A DNA stretch of 64,000 nucleotides from Paramyrothecium sp. XJ0827. Its lineage: Eukaryota > Ascomycota > Sordariomycetes > Hypocreales > Stachybotryaceae. A model generated the notes under the pieces. The model had not been told where the DNA came from. It saw only the letters and a list, made by a program, of their open reading frames with translations, and did no database searches. The position numbers and the translations under genes were made by a program. The DNA lies in contig JAJFPB010000001.1 in NCBI GenBank assembly GCA_020881915.1, positions 4,154,001 to 4,218,000 on the forward strand, given 5' to 3'. Below, one piece after another: positions 50,532 to 62,399 of this stretch (within the stretch, counting starts at the first letter, position 1; every line of letters begins with the position of its first letter).

Positions 50532-53500
50532 CGCTGCTGGATTATTTCGCGCTAGAGTTCGTCTCGTTTATGCGGATCGGGCGACTGTTGGAAGAGCCGA
50601 GAGGCAGACGACTGATCTCCAAGGTTTGGTATATTCAATCTTCTCGCGACAGCAAGACACAATAGTCGGGTAGGTGCGGCGCTAGTGCGAATTCAGCATG
50701 AGGTACGTACCTTGCCGGGCCACTCTGTTGCAGCCTCAGGTGTGAGCTTGTGAGCACCAGCCACAGAAAATACTGTGCCTGTTGCGCCACAACTACACTA
50801 CCGTAGGGTAACTTGATCAAGTAGAACATTCACCCGAGAACCTGCATTGTTCTGAAATGAGAGGTACTGCCTCTTTGCATTGCTGGAGAGAAGTGCTGGA
50901 ATATCTAAACTTGATCCAATGGAACTCAAACCTTCTATCTCTCCCCGCGAGCTTTATTGATTCATCATATATTCGTGGCCTCGAGCTAAGCCTTTTGCCT
51001 TCAGCGAGCACCGGCAACAACAACGCTGGTTCGGGGCTCACCACGACATGTTCGCACCAACTCAACGCTCAAAAACAGTGCCTTCACTAGACATACGACT
51101 TCGAATTGCCTAATGTCAGCGGAGTGTTTCGAAGCAGTGGTTTCTCGTCGGAAATACCGTCAGTCTAGGACAAAGTAAGTGTCTGCCGCACCACCTACAG
51201 AACACTCAATCCCGTGTGATCGGTGATGCTCATGGCATTATGTGCACAAGTAGCCTTGTTAATGTTATGGTTCCCAAGCCAATTTATATCTCATGCTTAG
51301 GCAGAATGTAGTAACATACCAACAAAGAACCGTCCCCGAACAACGATCCAACTGGGACGAGCCAGTCGCCCTTGGAGGTCTACCTAAGCACTTCATCTTT
51401 ACTCACCTTGAGTCGTATGGATGGAGTCTTGTCATCCGTGGAACTTGAGTAATTATTATGGAAGGCAGATGTTCCAGTGTTTCCCCTCAACGTTCTGCGG
51501 TTTATAGAAGAACAAGGTAGGTGTCTTCCACAATACCTGCGGTCCCGTCGTTTACAATGGCCCTGCACTGGCTTGAGGATGTTTCTTGGTTCCCTCAAAC
51601 TTCTTACGTCGATGCTATGTTATAAAGAAGCAAGAATTGTATGCCACTGTTCACAAAGCGGCTTTCTTTAGACGGATGTGCCCTTCTGAAACGGTTGATG
51701 GCATGTGCTTGAACCTCAATGACCGGCAACTCGGTCTTTTACATTGTGCCTTTTGAGAGACCTTCATTTCATACCTTGGCTCACAGTCATTTATTTAAGG
51801 TCTTTGGCTTGAGCGAACCAAAGCTCTGGTCGAGGCTCCATGCCCCAGGACACTCAGATATTTGAACAAGCCGAGTCTTACATACAAATCACTAAGAAGG
51901 TGATCAAATTTTGACTCTTATTGCCCCCAATCCCCAAAAGATGCAAAACATTCTTATACCATACCCCAGATTCTGGCCAGATGTTGTTTTTGCATTGCCA
52001 GTGGCAATCAGCGTTTGTATACGAACTCTCGAACCTTATAAATATGTTACATTCCTCACTTGTTGACGATATAGAAGCCAAGAATGTCGCTACACAGCCG
52101 CAGACAGTGTGAACACCTTCCACGCTCAAAAGGGGGGAACTCGTTCTCAGTCAATAGTGGTCAGGAGCAAGAATACAGACAATCAGAGCCGCAATCCTTC
52201 GAGAGATGCGACCCCCGAGCTACACAGCGAGACCAGGTAAACATGTAACTAGTGTTACGGACATGTCGGTGACGCTGTTCTGGTTACATGGAGCAATGGA
52301 TGATCTAATTGATGCCATGAAATGTTCCAGAAGATAGACTTTCACCTCTTAAAACATGTTTCCTCTTCTGCAGCTAGTCACTAGCCAAGAGACATTGGTC
52401 TCAAGAATCTCACGAACACTTATAAACGATCGTGATCGAGCTTAAACAAGATGTGCGATGCGTTTTGAATAGAAAGATGGATGCAGGACCTGAAACTCCA
52501 CGACTGTATGCTGTGGAATAGCCATAATGTGTGGCTTCATTCTTGCACTCGACTTACACCATCCGTCACGCTCACGCAGTCTACTTCATGCCAGTGCTCC
52601 TTTCCACCGCACCTCAAACATCTCCCAGTTCCGTCATCCGTGTCCCGTTGGTTCCAAAAACATTAGACTACAGCTAGGTGGTAGTATAAGGAGATGGGTC
52701 CCTGCAGTATCAATGAAACTGAGCGACGTTACTCAAACGGTTTGTCATTTGTGCGGGCATCCACGTGCCCAGAAACCGCCCAATCAGATATAAAATTTTA
52801 TTATTGTTTACCATAAAAACGGTACGTGTCAGGTTCACTGGAAGCTTAACGCTACATCAACAAGTCCGGCATATGGCAAGCGTTGAAACATAGGTCGTTC
52901 ACGAGAACACTTGGCCGCACAGAGTTATCGCGGCCTGGGTATTCTAATCCGTGGAACCCTTGTGTTATCCAAAGCGCACATATGCATTGCTACCCATGTT
53001 TCAGGTCTGGTATTTTTAGAGAGGCCACTGTATTGGATTGAACAGGCGGTGAGTCCGAGAGCAAGGATGTCAAGCTGTGATCCTCTAATACCAGCGATCC
53101 AGCAGAACAATGGCTCAAGGTTCAATGTAGACCAATGAAACCAGTTGAATCCCACTCAATTCAATTGCCAAGCAGTACGGAATGTGTCTATTATGCATGG
53201 ATTTGACATCAAGTGGGTAGCGAGAGATCACGGACGGCTAGAGACATGATAGATGCTGATGAAGAGGACGAGGAACATATGCCTCTGCCTCGACGATTGG
53301 TAGTTGCCCATATATTGAGCGAATGAAACACAATAGGATTGTGTTGAACTTAGAGGCTTCCTAAATGCTTCGGTAGCTTTAAATCCTTCTTTAGGGTATC
53401 CAGTTCCGGAGACCCCGTAGATAGATTTGCAATCCGCCGACATTGACTCACACATTCAGATTGACCCCTGGCCTGTGGATGCTGGTATCTTCAAGGCTTC

Positions 53501-56500
53501 AACTGCGCTCCCGATCTACGTCCGCGGCATGAAATTAATACCCATCAAGAGTCAAGGCCGAAGTAACCGCTTGGTAAATCGTGATGGCTGGGCCGCGACT
53601 GCTGAAGATAGTGCCAGCCAATGTCAAGTGTAGTCACTCGCTTGGCTGCATATCACATGCTGGAGTTCGGTATACACACATAGCCCCATCCTTACTACTC
53701 TCACTGCCCATCGATCAACTAGGAAGAAGTCTCCAATCTAAGCACAAGCCCAGTCGAAGTGATGACGAGGTACCCGTGGCGGCAACAGCCAGGACCGTGG
53801 GACTTCCACCGCAAGGTCGATCTCATGGTCACCAGGAACAGAGGTTGCCCGGCCAGTTCAGAGAGACCTAAGCAGACTTGGCGTGGCACAGCAAAAACAC
53901 AATGACGCGCGAATCAAGGTTGTTGTGAGTCATTACTAGAGATAGAGCCACCAATCAAGTGCAAAAAGCCAGAGAAGTTTCGTCAAGAACCGGCATGGTG
54001 TGAAGTCTCCACCAAGATGAAGTTTCTGCTGGCGGGAGGTGTCCGACTGGTGTTCGCAAGCGTCCCAGAAAGCTCGGGCTTAGTGGAGTAGAAGCTGAGA
54101 TGCCGTTCGCTCATGGTCACCAAGAAGACTGGATGCTTTCAAGGTTCCCAAGAAAAGAAGCCCACGATTTACTGGGGTGTCGTTGACCGCACATCCTGAT
54201 TACCAGGGGGCCCTGTCAACATTTGGTGGTTGATATGACCCATAAGCACCGGTGCTACTCGAAACTTGGTCCTTACCATCCTCCCCTCAAGAGCATCCGA
54301 TTGTTTCAGTCCGTTTGTCAGATAGCTGGTCGGGATGCCCATCTCTCAATCGCAGTGTATAAGCCATGGGATCCTCACTGGGATGCTATGCAAAAACCGA
54401 CCTAAGCCAAGTTAGGGCACTCCATGGAACGAAAGATCCACTAGCATGGAGTTCAGGGACTAGGGAACCCAGCCATCCATCGAAAAAGACTAAAACATTT
54501 TGTTTCGACCTTGATTGATGAGAACGATGATGCCATGAAACGGCCCAAGCTTGAAAAGTTAAGACATGAAGTGCCAGTGCAAGTCTACTCCAACCATGCC
54601 TTGTGTCGTAAGAGCTGTCAAAGCAGAGCAACTTCAGCTGAGGCTGCGATCTGTACGATAACACATTGGGCAGTCATTCGGGGCCTGCACGTGAAGATTG
54701 TTTGGGTCGCGACACTATTGTTCTCACTAAGCCAAGTAGAACAACAAAAGAAAAGGAGACAACTGCGAGACCGAGCAAGTTTTGTCATACAGAGCGTCTG
54801 AGACGTAAGGACAAGCCAGGGCGGTGTGTTTAGTCAGCGACGCCGGCCCAGTAGGCGAGAACTCCATGTAGCGGCTAGTGGCCCTTCAAAATTGGAAATG
54901 GGTTGTGTGCGTCAGATCGGCTCGCCTCACTCAAGCGATTGGACAAGATTGCAGCTAGAGAGGTTCGGGTTTCTGAAGCAAACTGTTTGGGACCGGCCGG
55001 CGCTTTTCTTGCCGGATACAGAAGCCGGATAGGTCTCGCTATTCGCAGGGGTCGCCTGGCATGTGAGTGAGTAGTGCGGCGGTGCGCTCAGGAGCGTTCA
55101 GCGGAACAAGCGCGACTGAAGCCACAGGAAGATATCACAAAGACAAGGCTTCCCAGACTTGGGACTGAACAGCCATCGGTGCCTGACGTAGAAGCCGACG
55201 GGATGCGAAGACGCGTACACACCCTGCTGAAAGGGGGCACGCGTTTGGGGCCTGGCCGTAGGCTAGCAGCACGAAGCAGCATAGCGAAGCGATCAGGAGA
55301 TGCGCCGGCGAAGCCAAACACGAGGCTCACCTCGGTGCAATGGGAGCCAGTGGTGCAATGGGCCGGCCATATATGCGGCCGTGAAGCACAGTGGATCTAT
55401 GTGATATCAGGCTTGGGAATCTGAACCGTGCGCCCCCCCCTCCAAGTGCGCCACAAAGTCTTCAACTTGGGACGAGCTTCGGGTGGGCGAGACAGGCCAA
55501 GGCGCTCAACCGATCATGTAGCATCCGAAAGAGGGGGGATGGATGGGGAAAGCCGTCATTTTCGGTGGCATGGTGGCATGCGAGTTGGTGTTGAAGGGTG
55601 CTCCGGGTGTGTTTGTGGTAGGTCGGTGGTGACAGCGATTGGCATCAAGCGGCCTACGGGTACATTAGCTCTCGCTATCGACGGTCAGCTGGGCATGGTC
55701 ACTGAGTGGGATGTGACGGGTGCTGATAACACGAAGCACCTAAGGGGAGGCAAGTACCTCGGGCGCACCGATAGCGTGGGGATGTACCTCGAGCCACAGC
55801 AGGGTCCCGGAGAAATAGCCCAGAAGCGGCAGTCAAGGGGCCTCCATGTTCCCCAGGATCGCCAAAAAGATATGCCGCCTGATGGCCCTCGATGCAACCA
55901 ACCAGACGTACATTTATTCACATTATGTCGATGTGCCCGCTCGATGCCTACAGTATTTGTGCCAATCTGTGCTCGCCATCGCCGATGTCATGTTCTTGTG
56001 ATTCTCCTCGGGCCGTGATGAGCGCCGCGTATGCAATTCTCGGTGCTCCCATTAGCCGGCCCTTGGCGAAACAGAATTCTCGAAGTGCGATGAGATGATG
56101 ATCCGAGCTTACCGGCAAGAAAACAACCACGGGAGCAGTACAGGCCTGCGGCCATTGGTGCTTCTCGGTCCTTACATCTTGCTTACGGGAACCTGGGATG
56201 GTGCCGTGCAATAGGAAGCGGCCCGGGATCTGGGTCAGCACAGCACCAGCCACCCGATGGGCTGCTCTGGTCTCTGCTTGTCCAGAAGACCCGCCCCCGT
56301 CGTCAAGCGAAGGACTCCCAGGCCCAGACACCACCTCACGTTGCTTTGGAGTGCTCGCCGTTGGGCGGTGGGGTCATTTGGTGCCCAACCTGCTCAAAGC
56401 CTCCACGGGCACAGGAGCAGTGCGCGGCGCGGCGCTTCGGTTGGCGCAGTAGTTTTCAAATTTTGCACATTTGGCTCGCTGCGCACACACTTCCTACACC

Positions 56501-58485
56501 GCGTGTCGCTTCCGCCCACCGCCTCAACGATGGGCCTCCCCGCCCAGGTCGTTGGCTGGGTCAGACATGGTAGGCTGACCAACAACAGCCCCTTCTGTTG
56601 ACTTTGCGCGTCGTGGGGTTGTGATCAAAAGCTTCCGAGGTTGCGACTGGATACGCGCTGTTGACGATGTTTGAGGTAGAGCCCCTCCCCAGCGATGTCG
56701 GCCAATGTGCGGGCTGTAGATGACTCAAATGGCCTCGGTATCGTTTGACATCGGACTTGATTGGAAAGATGCTGCGAAACACATGCTTGGCAAGTCAGGA
56801 TGGAAATTCGTCCTCATCTTCGCCCTCTAGAAGCAAACTGGCGGAAGTGATGACGGAGGATACCTCGATCAGGAAAGCCACCCTGCACACCACAATCGGA
56901 GTACTGAGATGCCTTTATCGGGCTGCCAAGCTGCCATCGTACCAGGACTACAATAGCGATATTTTGGGTCCGCAGTAAATGACTCCCCTAGACTTGCGGT
57001 GGATGCCACCTGAGGGTGTTTTCCAGCACCGAGATGGTGTGTAGGCGGCTAAGGTCAGGACGAAAGCCCAGGGTACATTTTTGCACTTTTGGCACCACCA
57101 TTTTTGACAGGACGAGCAGAGAGGTCGACATGACGGAGGAACGATGCTCGCCAGTCAGAGCTCGGTGGTGGAGCCGGCCCCATCGTGCCATGCCCACGCC
57201 CATGGCAAGTCGCCCATGACCATGATCATCCTATCCATGCCATGCCCCCCATCCCGAACCCTGACACTAGTGGATAGCTCGCGCCCTTTTTCATGCTCGG
57301 CCTGATCACAGCCTACACCGGGGCCTGAACCAACTAACGGACGAAAGAACAAACAAACGGAGCGTTGTGAGAGGCAACAACAACACGAGGAGGACCCGCG
57401 GTATCATTGCTCGGTCAGGCATGTGCGATGTCCGATAATTGGTTCGTTACGTAGACAAATCCCCCAGCAAGCATGCCTGCCGTACCACAGCCTGGTCAAG
57501 TGCGCGCGATCTGACGCCGGGAACATTAACCTCTGTCGGGCGTGAGCCGCAACACTCAGTGCTACGTGCTCCCTCGAATTCGTCATGACCTGGGACAACA
57601 GCTAGCAGGCACTTGTAGCTTACTCACAACTCAAGGTAGTGGTGGTTGAGGGCGGCATTATCAAGGTTGACGCGGTACCCCGGTCGAGTTTAAAGGCCGT
57701 TGCGGAGGGAAGAAAATGGTCCAGGACTAGGCCCAGGTACCAACGTTAGCATCTCTTGGGGCCCACAGGTACCCGGACCCGCCTTCGCGTCCTTGGATGG
57801 CAGGCTTCTAGCCCAAGAGTACATTAACCAAACGCCATCCTCTCATCCCATCTACCTCACCTTACCTTACCTCGTACGGCTTTGCTATTGCTTCGTGTCG
57901 ACTCTCATCATCTTGGAGTTTTCTTCAGCGACTTTCACTTGATATACGCATTACAGCTATCCTAAATCGCCCTGCGTCTTTTCCACCGAGAACTCTCGCT
58001 ACGTCCAACCGCGCCCAGCCTGGTCTAAAGTTTCGGGCGTTTCCACAGATCGACTAACACCACACGCAAAGCCACACGAAAGCGATTCTGGCGTCTCTCA
58101 CGAAATAATCGATTTGCAGGTAGGCAATGCCCTTTTTATTATGTTATTATTTCTTCTTTTTTTTCTCGCCTTCACCATTACCGTCTTTCCTTATTCTCAA
58201 GCTTGCGAGTCAGCAGGCTGACTGCACTCTTCCCGTTGTTCCGATCCACACTGCAGCACCAGATACATGTACAAGTGTTACCAACATTTGGGCTGGAAGA
58301 AGACTTGGATGCTCGAGCGAGTGCGTGAGCAGGCTTTACCCTCCCAGGTCTCTTTTCTGCGACGCGGGCATGCCGCTATTCCTTGTCCCAAGGGTTGCAG
58401 TCTACCCTACCTTAGCTCCCAGCATTGTGGTGCAGGCACAAACATTTGGCACTGAAACTGTGCTACGCTTCCATGTACCCTCCTC

Positions 58486-58542
58486 ACCTCGCCTTGCCTT
58501 GCTTTGCCCTGCCTTACCTTACCTAACCTACCTTGCCTTAAC
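58486..58542. repeat. CCTTGCC/CCTTACC repeat in bZIP leader
   Basis: Tandem pentameric words (GCCTT, ACCTT, ACCTA) form about 57 nt of low-complexity pyrimidine DNA. A second patch follows at 58628-58660. They lie 500-660 nt before the bZIP start codon, in its promoter or 5' leader. Confidence 0.7.
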
Positions 58543-58752
58543 CGTCAGGATCTGGGCTGCACGTTTCCCAGTTCTCCCCCACTCATCCTACCCACCCACC
58601 TCTCGAGGGTTGGTTACCTTCCCTTCCTTTGCCTTACCTTATATTGGATAAGGTACCTTGTCTTTACCCTGCCGGGTGGTACATACTGCACATTCCCCGG
58701 GCTCACCTCCTCTTTCTGGGCTGCTCCTCTTTTGCTCATCTGCCCTACCCAT

Positions 58753-58760
58753 TTATATAT
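58753..58760 (+). promoter_or_regulatory. possible TATA element of the bZIP gene
   Basis: TTATATAT lies about 390 nt before ATG 59149, with a C/T-rich leader after it. Assigned by sequence and position only. Confidence 0.35.
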
Positions 58761-59148
58761 CTCTTTGCGGTATCCTTCTCTCGTCTTCCCACCACCACAA
58801 CCATAGCCCATCTTCCTATCCCCACGACCCTCTTGTCTCGAGCCCTTCCATCGGACTCCTGCGGTCTTTTCACAGCAAGCGTGTTGCTTCTTCTTGCTTC
58901 CTCTTCTCCGCCCTCTCCTCCCTGCCACCCCAAGCCACTACACGCGGAACCCCACTTGTCGGACCCGGTGCCAAAAATATCGCCTGCCTGGGCCCGTATT
59001 CTCTCTTGACCGCCATATACTGACTACCACCATTTCTCTCCAGCCGTCGCTTATATCCTCAGGCTTGCTCGCGCTCCTCGCTTTTTCTCTATTTTCGCCC
59101 TTCTTACCTGTACACGAATTTGGAGTCAACCCAAGGCTCAAAATTCCC

Positions 59149-61030
59149 ATGCAGTCCTACTACCGCCCACAACACGCCTTGACCGTGGATACTAGCCACG
59201 GTCAGAAGTTCTTTGACGAGACGGACAAGGCCGTACTGGACGAGAGCATCATCGACCACAGCGCTCTCGATTCCGGTCTGGAACTATCACCACCTATGGC
59301 CGACAGCCGAAGAGAGTCCTTCGCTGTTGGTGGATCGGCGCTTTTCTCTCCCAAAACTGAGGACTGGCAATCAGTCGACATGCAGTCGGTGCCATCGAAT
59401 AACCCATTCCTCGATCAACACAGCAACAATCCATTCTTACGCATGGATCACTCGCAGTCATATGGCAGTCAAACGAGCGCGTGGCCCATGAACCATTCTG
59501 CTTCTGTCCCGGCCGGCCTTCAGCACTTTGACTCTATGCAGGGCGACTTCGACGCAAACGCCTCGATCTTTCAGCACTCTATGCAGGGCCAGACTCCATT
59601 TGGCAACGCTGCCAATATCTTTGGTGCCCTCGGTCCTGCCAATCAGTCCATGCCGGCTTCGCCTCAGAAGGAATGGGCGACGTCTGCACAGGCCTTGAGC
59701 AAGAAGATGCGCCCAAGTAGCCCGGCCATTCGGTCTCACAACGACCTTCGCCGGGGTGACGGTATCCGCAAGAAGAATGCACGCTTCGACATACCGGCTG
59801 AGCGTAACTTGAACAACATTGACCACCTCATTTCCCAGTCTACCGATGACCAGGAAATTAAGGAACTCAAGCAGCAAAAGCGACTGTTGCGCAACCGACA
59901 AGCCGCGTACGTAAAACCAACAGCAAACCCTACCATCACCTAAAGATGCTAACATTCGTGACAGTCTTGACTCCAGACAGCGCAAGAAGCTCCACACTGA
60001 ACGCCTCGAAGATGAGAAGAAGCAATACACCGTCATCATTTCCGAAATGGAAGACGAGATAAGCAGCCTCAAGACCAAGATGGAGCAGCTACTCATCGAA
60101 AAGCAATCATGTGTCGACTATATCGAGACCATGACTATGGAAAAGGACGAGATGATTCGTGCCCACACCATCGAGACGGGCGAGCTCAGAAAACGCCTGG
60201 GCGTTCTCACAGAGCACATTCAGCACTACGAAACCACGGCCTCGTCCACCGTTTCTGGAGCGAACGCCTTCCCGGGCGCATTTGATGGCATGGAGGGCAT
60301 GGCAATGGGCGGTCCCTGGGACAACACTGGCATTGTGACCGACTACCATGTTGACCCCGAGCCACCTAAACAGGAGATGTCTCTTGTGCCATCCAAATCC
60401 GAGGACGAGAAGGGAGCTTCCCAGGGTAGCCTTCTATTCATGCTCTTCCTCGTGGGCGCCTTTGTCATGTCGAGTCGTTCGACACCCTCCATCCCAAGAG
60501 TGTCTGAGGATGTCAGAGTGGCGTCGGCAACACTGCTCAACAACGTGCTCAAGGATGCTGGCGTCAACGGTCACCCCAGCGGAGTGCAAGCCCTGGCTCC
60601 ACAGCCCTCGGGTTCTGCATGGATGGAACCATCTGGACCTTCAGTCAGCCATATGCATATGAACGAGATGGGCGTGGACAATGTCGCCCCGTCGATGCTA
60701 GCTGACTTGGGTGATTCTTTGACTCAACCCACCGAAGAGCAAACACACGAGCAAATCTTCTCCATCTCGGCCGCTCAGTACAATGGAGTGAGTGACCAGA
60801 ATTTCATGCAGAACGCTCCTGAGAGGAGCACCAGCCAGGGCCGCAAAAATCTGGCCGACGCACTTGTGGCAATGCGAGCAACTATTAAACAAACCGGCGC
60901 CGCCGATGTATACACCCGTTCCCTTCTCTGGGACCAGATCCCCAGTGATGTGGTCCGAAATTTCGCCAAAATGTTTGCGGAATGCAATAACGTGCAGAAT
61001 GAGCAGCAATGCAATGAAGCGAGGACTTGA
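59149..61030 (+). CDS. bZIP transcription factor with post-zipper hydrophobic segment
   Basis: Two exons, 59149-59906 and 59965-61030, with a 58-nt intron that splits the basic region, give 607 aa. The frame is open further upstream, but that part is Leu/Pro/Ser-rich leader translation, so I start at M-Q-S-Y-Y-R-P-Q. Residues 1-230 are a Ser/Gln/Asn-rich, probably disordered activation region. The basic region has the invariant pattern N-x-x-A-A-x3-x-R with N249, A252-A253 and R257, followed by Q-R-K-K. The zipper heptads run L267, Y274, M281, L288, L295, and the coiled coil extends to about residue 340. At about 407-422 lies a short hydrophobic run (S-L-L-F-M-L-F-L-V-G-A-F-V-M) after an acidic/basic patch. 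A conserved-looking C-terminal block has L-W-D-Q-I-P-S-D-V-V. The order bZIP then hydrophobic segment recalls membrane-tethered ATF6/OASIS-type factors, but the segment is short. The exact 3' end is uncertain (see 61444-61672). Confidence 0.85.
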
Positions 61031-61443
61031 TGACTACACAAAATATCTCACGATTACGACATGTCACGACTTGAATTTCGATGATTTGGCGACTTCCGCT
61101 TTTTAATCGTTCTTTCTTTGGGCAAATTTCTCGGTTTTTTTCTTCTCTTTTGGATCGATCTTCGCACATACACTTTGTTTACGCTCCCGCGTACATCAAC
61201 CGACCGTCTAGCTACAGACAATTTGCTCACGCATCAACCATTTCCTTAATTTCTTTTGTCACCTACCTTTCCTCAATTGTTTTCCTTGAAATTGGTTCCG
61301 GACTTAGCCAGCGAGCGAGCGTTTGCATTTACCGATTATGTCTCCTTCTTCTTTCCTACCATTTTTCCTTCTCTCTCCAACGTTTTTACTAGTTATCTTC
61401 AATTACACGTACTTATTTGGAATGGAAGTGGATGGATGTATAG
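61031..61443 (+). other. bZIP 3' UTR or intron
   Basis: T/C-rich, non-coding in all frames apart from chance openings. This is either the 3' UTR after the stop at 61030 or a 452-nt intron (60992-61443) leading to the pieces at 61444-61672. Confidence 0.5.
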
Positions 61444-61672
61444 CCAGGGTCCGAAGGCATTCTCAGTGAAGCCTTCCGGTCCAGTGAGTTTGTATTCTGT
61501 GTTGGGTTGCTGTGATTTCACTTAATGGCAGTTGCTGTTCTTGTAAGCAGGATTGTCACGGCTTGAGATGATGGTGGCTGGCGTTGGTGCGGGAGGACTC
61601 TCTGGAACGATGGACGCTATGCCCAGCAATGACGGAATGGGCTTATGGAGTCACGACCACATGTCGGTATGA
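61444..61672 (+). other. two exon-like pieces after the bZIP stop
   Basis: 61444-61483 and 61551-61672 join across a 67-nt intron (donor GTGAGT, acceptor AAGCAG) into 53 codons and a stop. The peptide begins P-G-S-E-G-I-L-S-E-A-F-R-S-R-L-S-R-L-E-M-M and ends W-S-H-D-H-M-S-V, with coding-like composition. The first piece starts directly after a possible acceptor (ATAG). It could be an alternative C-terminus of the bZIP gene: a weak GTGCAG donor at 60992 would join in phase 0 and skip the stop at 61030. The alternatives are the end of another transcript, or chance. Confidence 0.35.
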
Positions 61673-62399
61673 ATTATTTGATGACTACGGATGCTTTTTT
61701 TTTTTTGTACAGCGTCTAGCAATGTTCGGACATCCCCAACAATTGCTCAAGCGTTTCTCATATGTCTTTATTCCAGATCGTATTTATGGGAAATAGTAGG
61801 GGGGTTATTCAGGTTGAGCCTGATGTCAGTATCTATAACTATTTTCCAACTTCTTTTGAGATGTCAGATCTAGTTCTCTTCGTGGCGCAAGAAATATTTA
61901 CACAAAGGCTGATTTACGATTGATTCATGACGATCAGATAGAACTGACCGCACCAGATTCACTGACTCGGAACCCTTGTCTCTGCGACCGTCAAGAAAAC
62001 AGATTGTCTTGGCCAACGATATTTCCGAGAACAACGCGAGTGACAGGCTCAAATACTTACCGTTGATTCAGGTCTGGGTAAGGCCGGGTATATAGAGAAA
62101 TCTCGTCTGCTTCCGCTCACACAAATGCTGAAAATTGTTTACGACACTATGGAGGCGGCTAGGACGCTGCACCACAGATATCGTGGGTGGATCGTTATTA
62201 TATCCTCTAAGGTCAAGCCGATAAAGATATCATGAATGACTACCTCGGAAAGTGGGCTTTCTTACGCCGCCTCCTCTTTCACAATCATCGCCGTAGCAGG
62301 TATAAGGCCAGACTATAGCCTGCTCGGGATGTGCCCTGATCGTTTACGGCAGAAGCAGCCTGTCATTAAAATCAGCAATGCATGGTTTTGGCGTCATGG
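61673..62399. other. non-coding between bZIP tail and HET relic
   Basis: No gene seen. Composition becomes more AT-rich. The 3' limit of the HET relic may reach into the right end. Confidence 0.45.

Larger units (their letters stand above)
50532..59148. other. long gene-poor stretch and bZIP promoter/leader
   Basis: About 8.6 kb with no gene I can support on either strand. The part around 51-54 kb is somewhat less GC-rich than its surroundings and has only short frames. The frame at 55428-56018 (+) is long but has chance composition and an overlapping antisense frame. From about 57850 onward the plus strand is C/T-rich with CCTTACC repeats, a TATA-like site at 58753 and a long leader, which I assign to the bZIP gene. 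Confidence 0.45.

Noticed and set aside
55428..56018. 196-codon plus-strand frame
   Set aside because: Composition of chance GC-rich DNA, no domain, overlapping antisense frame, no promoter or splice context.
60788..60811. GTGAGT...CAG inside bZIP exon 2 as an intron
   Set aside because: Only 24 nt, too short to splice; the frame is open through it and coding-like sequence continues on both sides.
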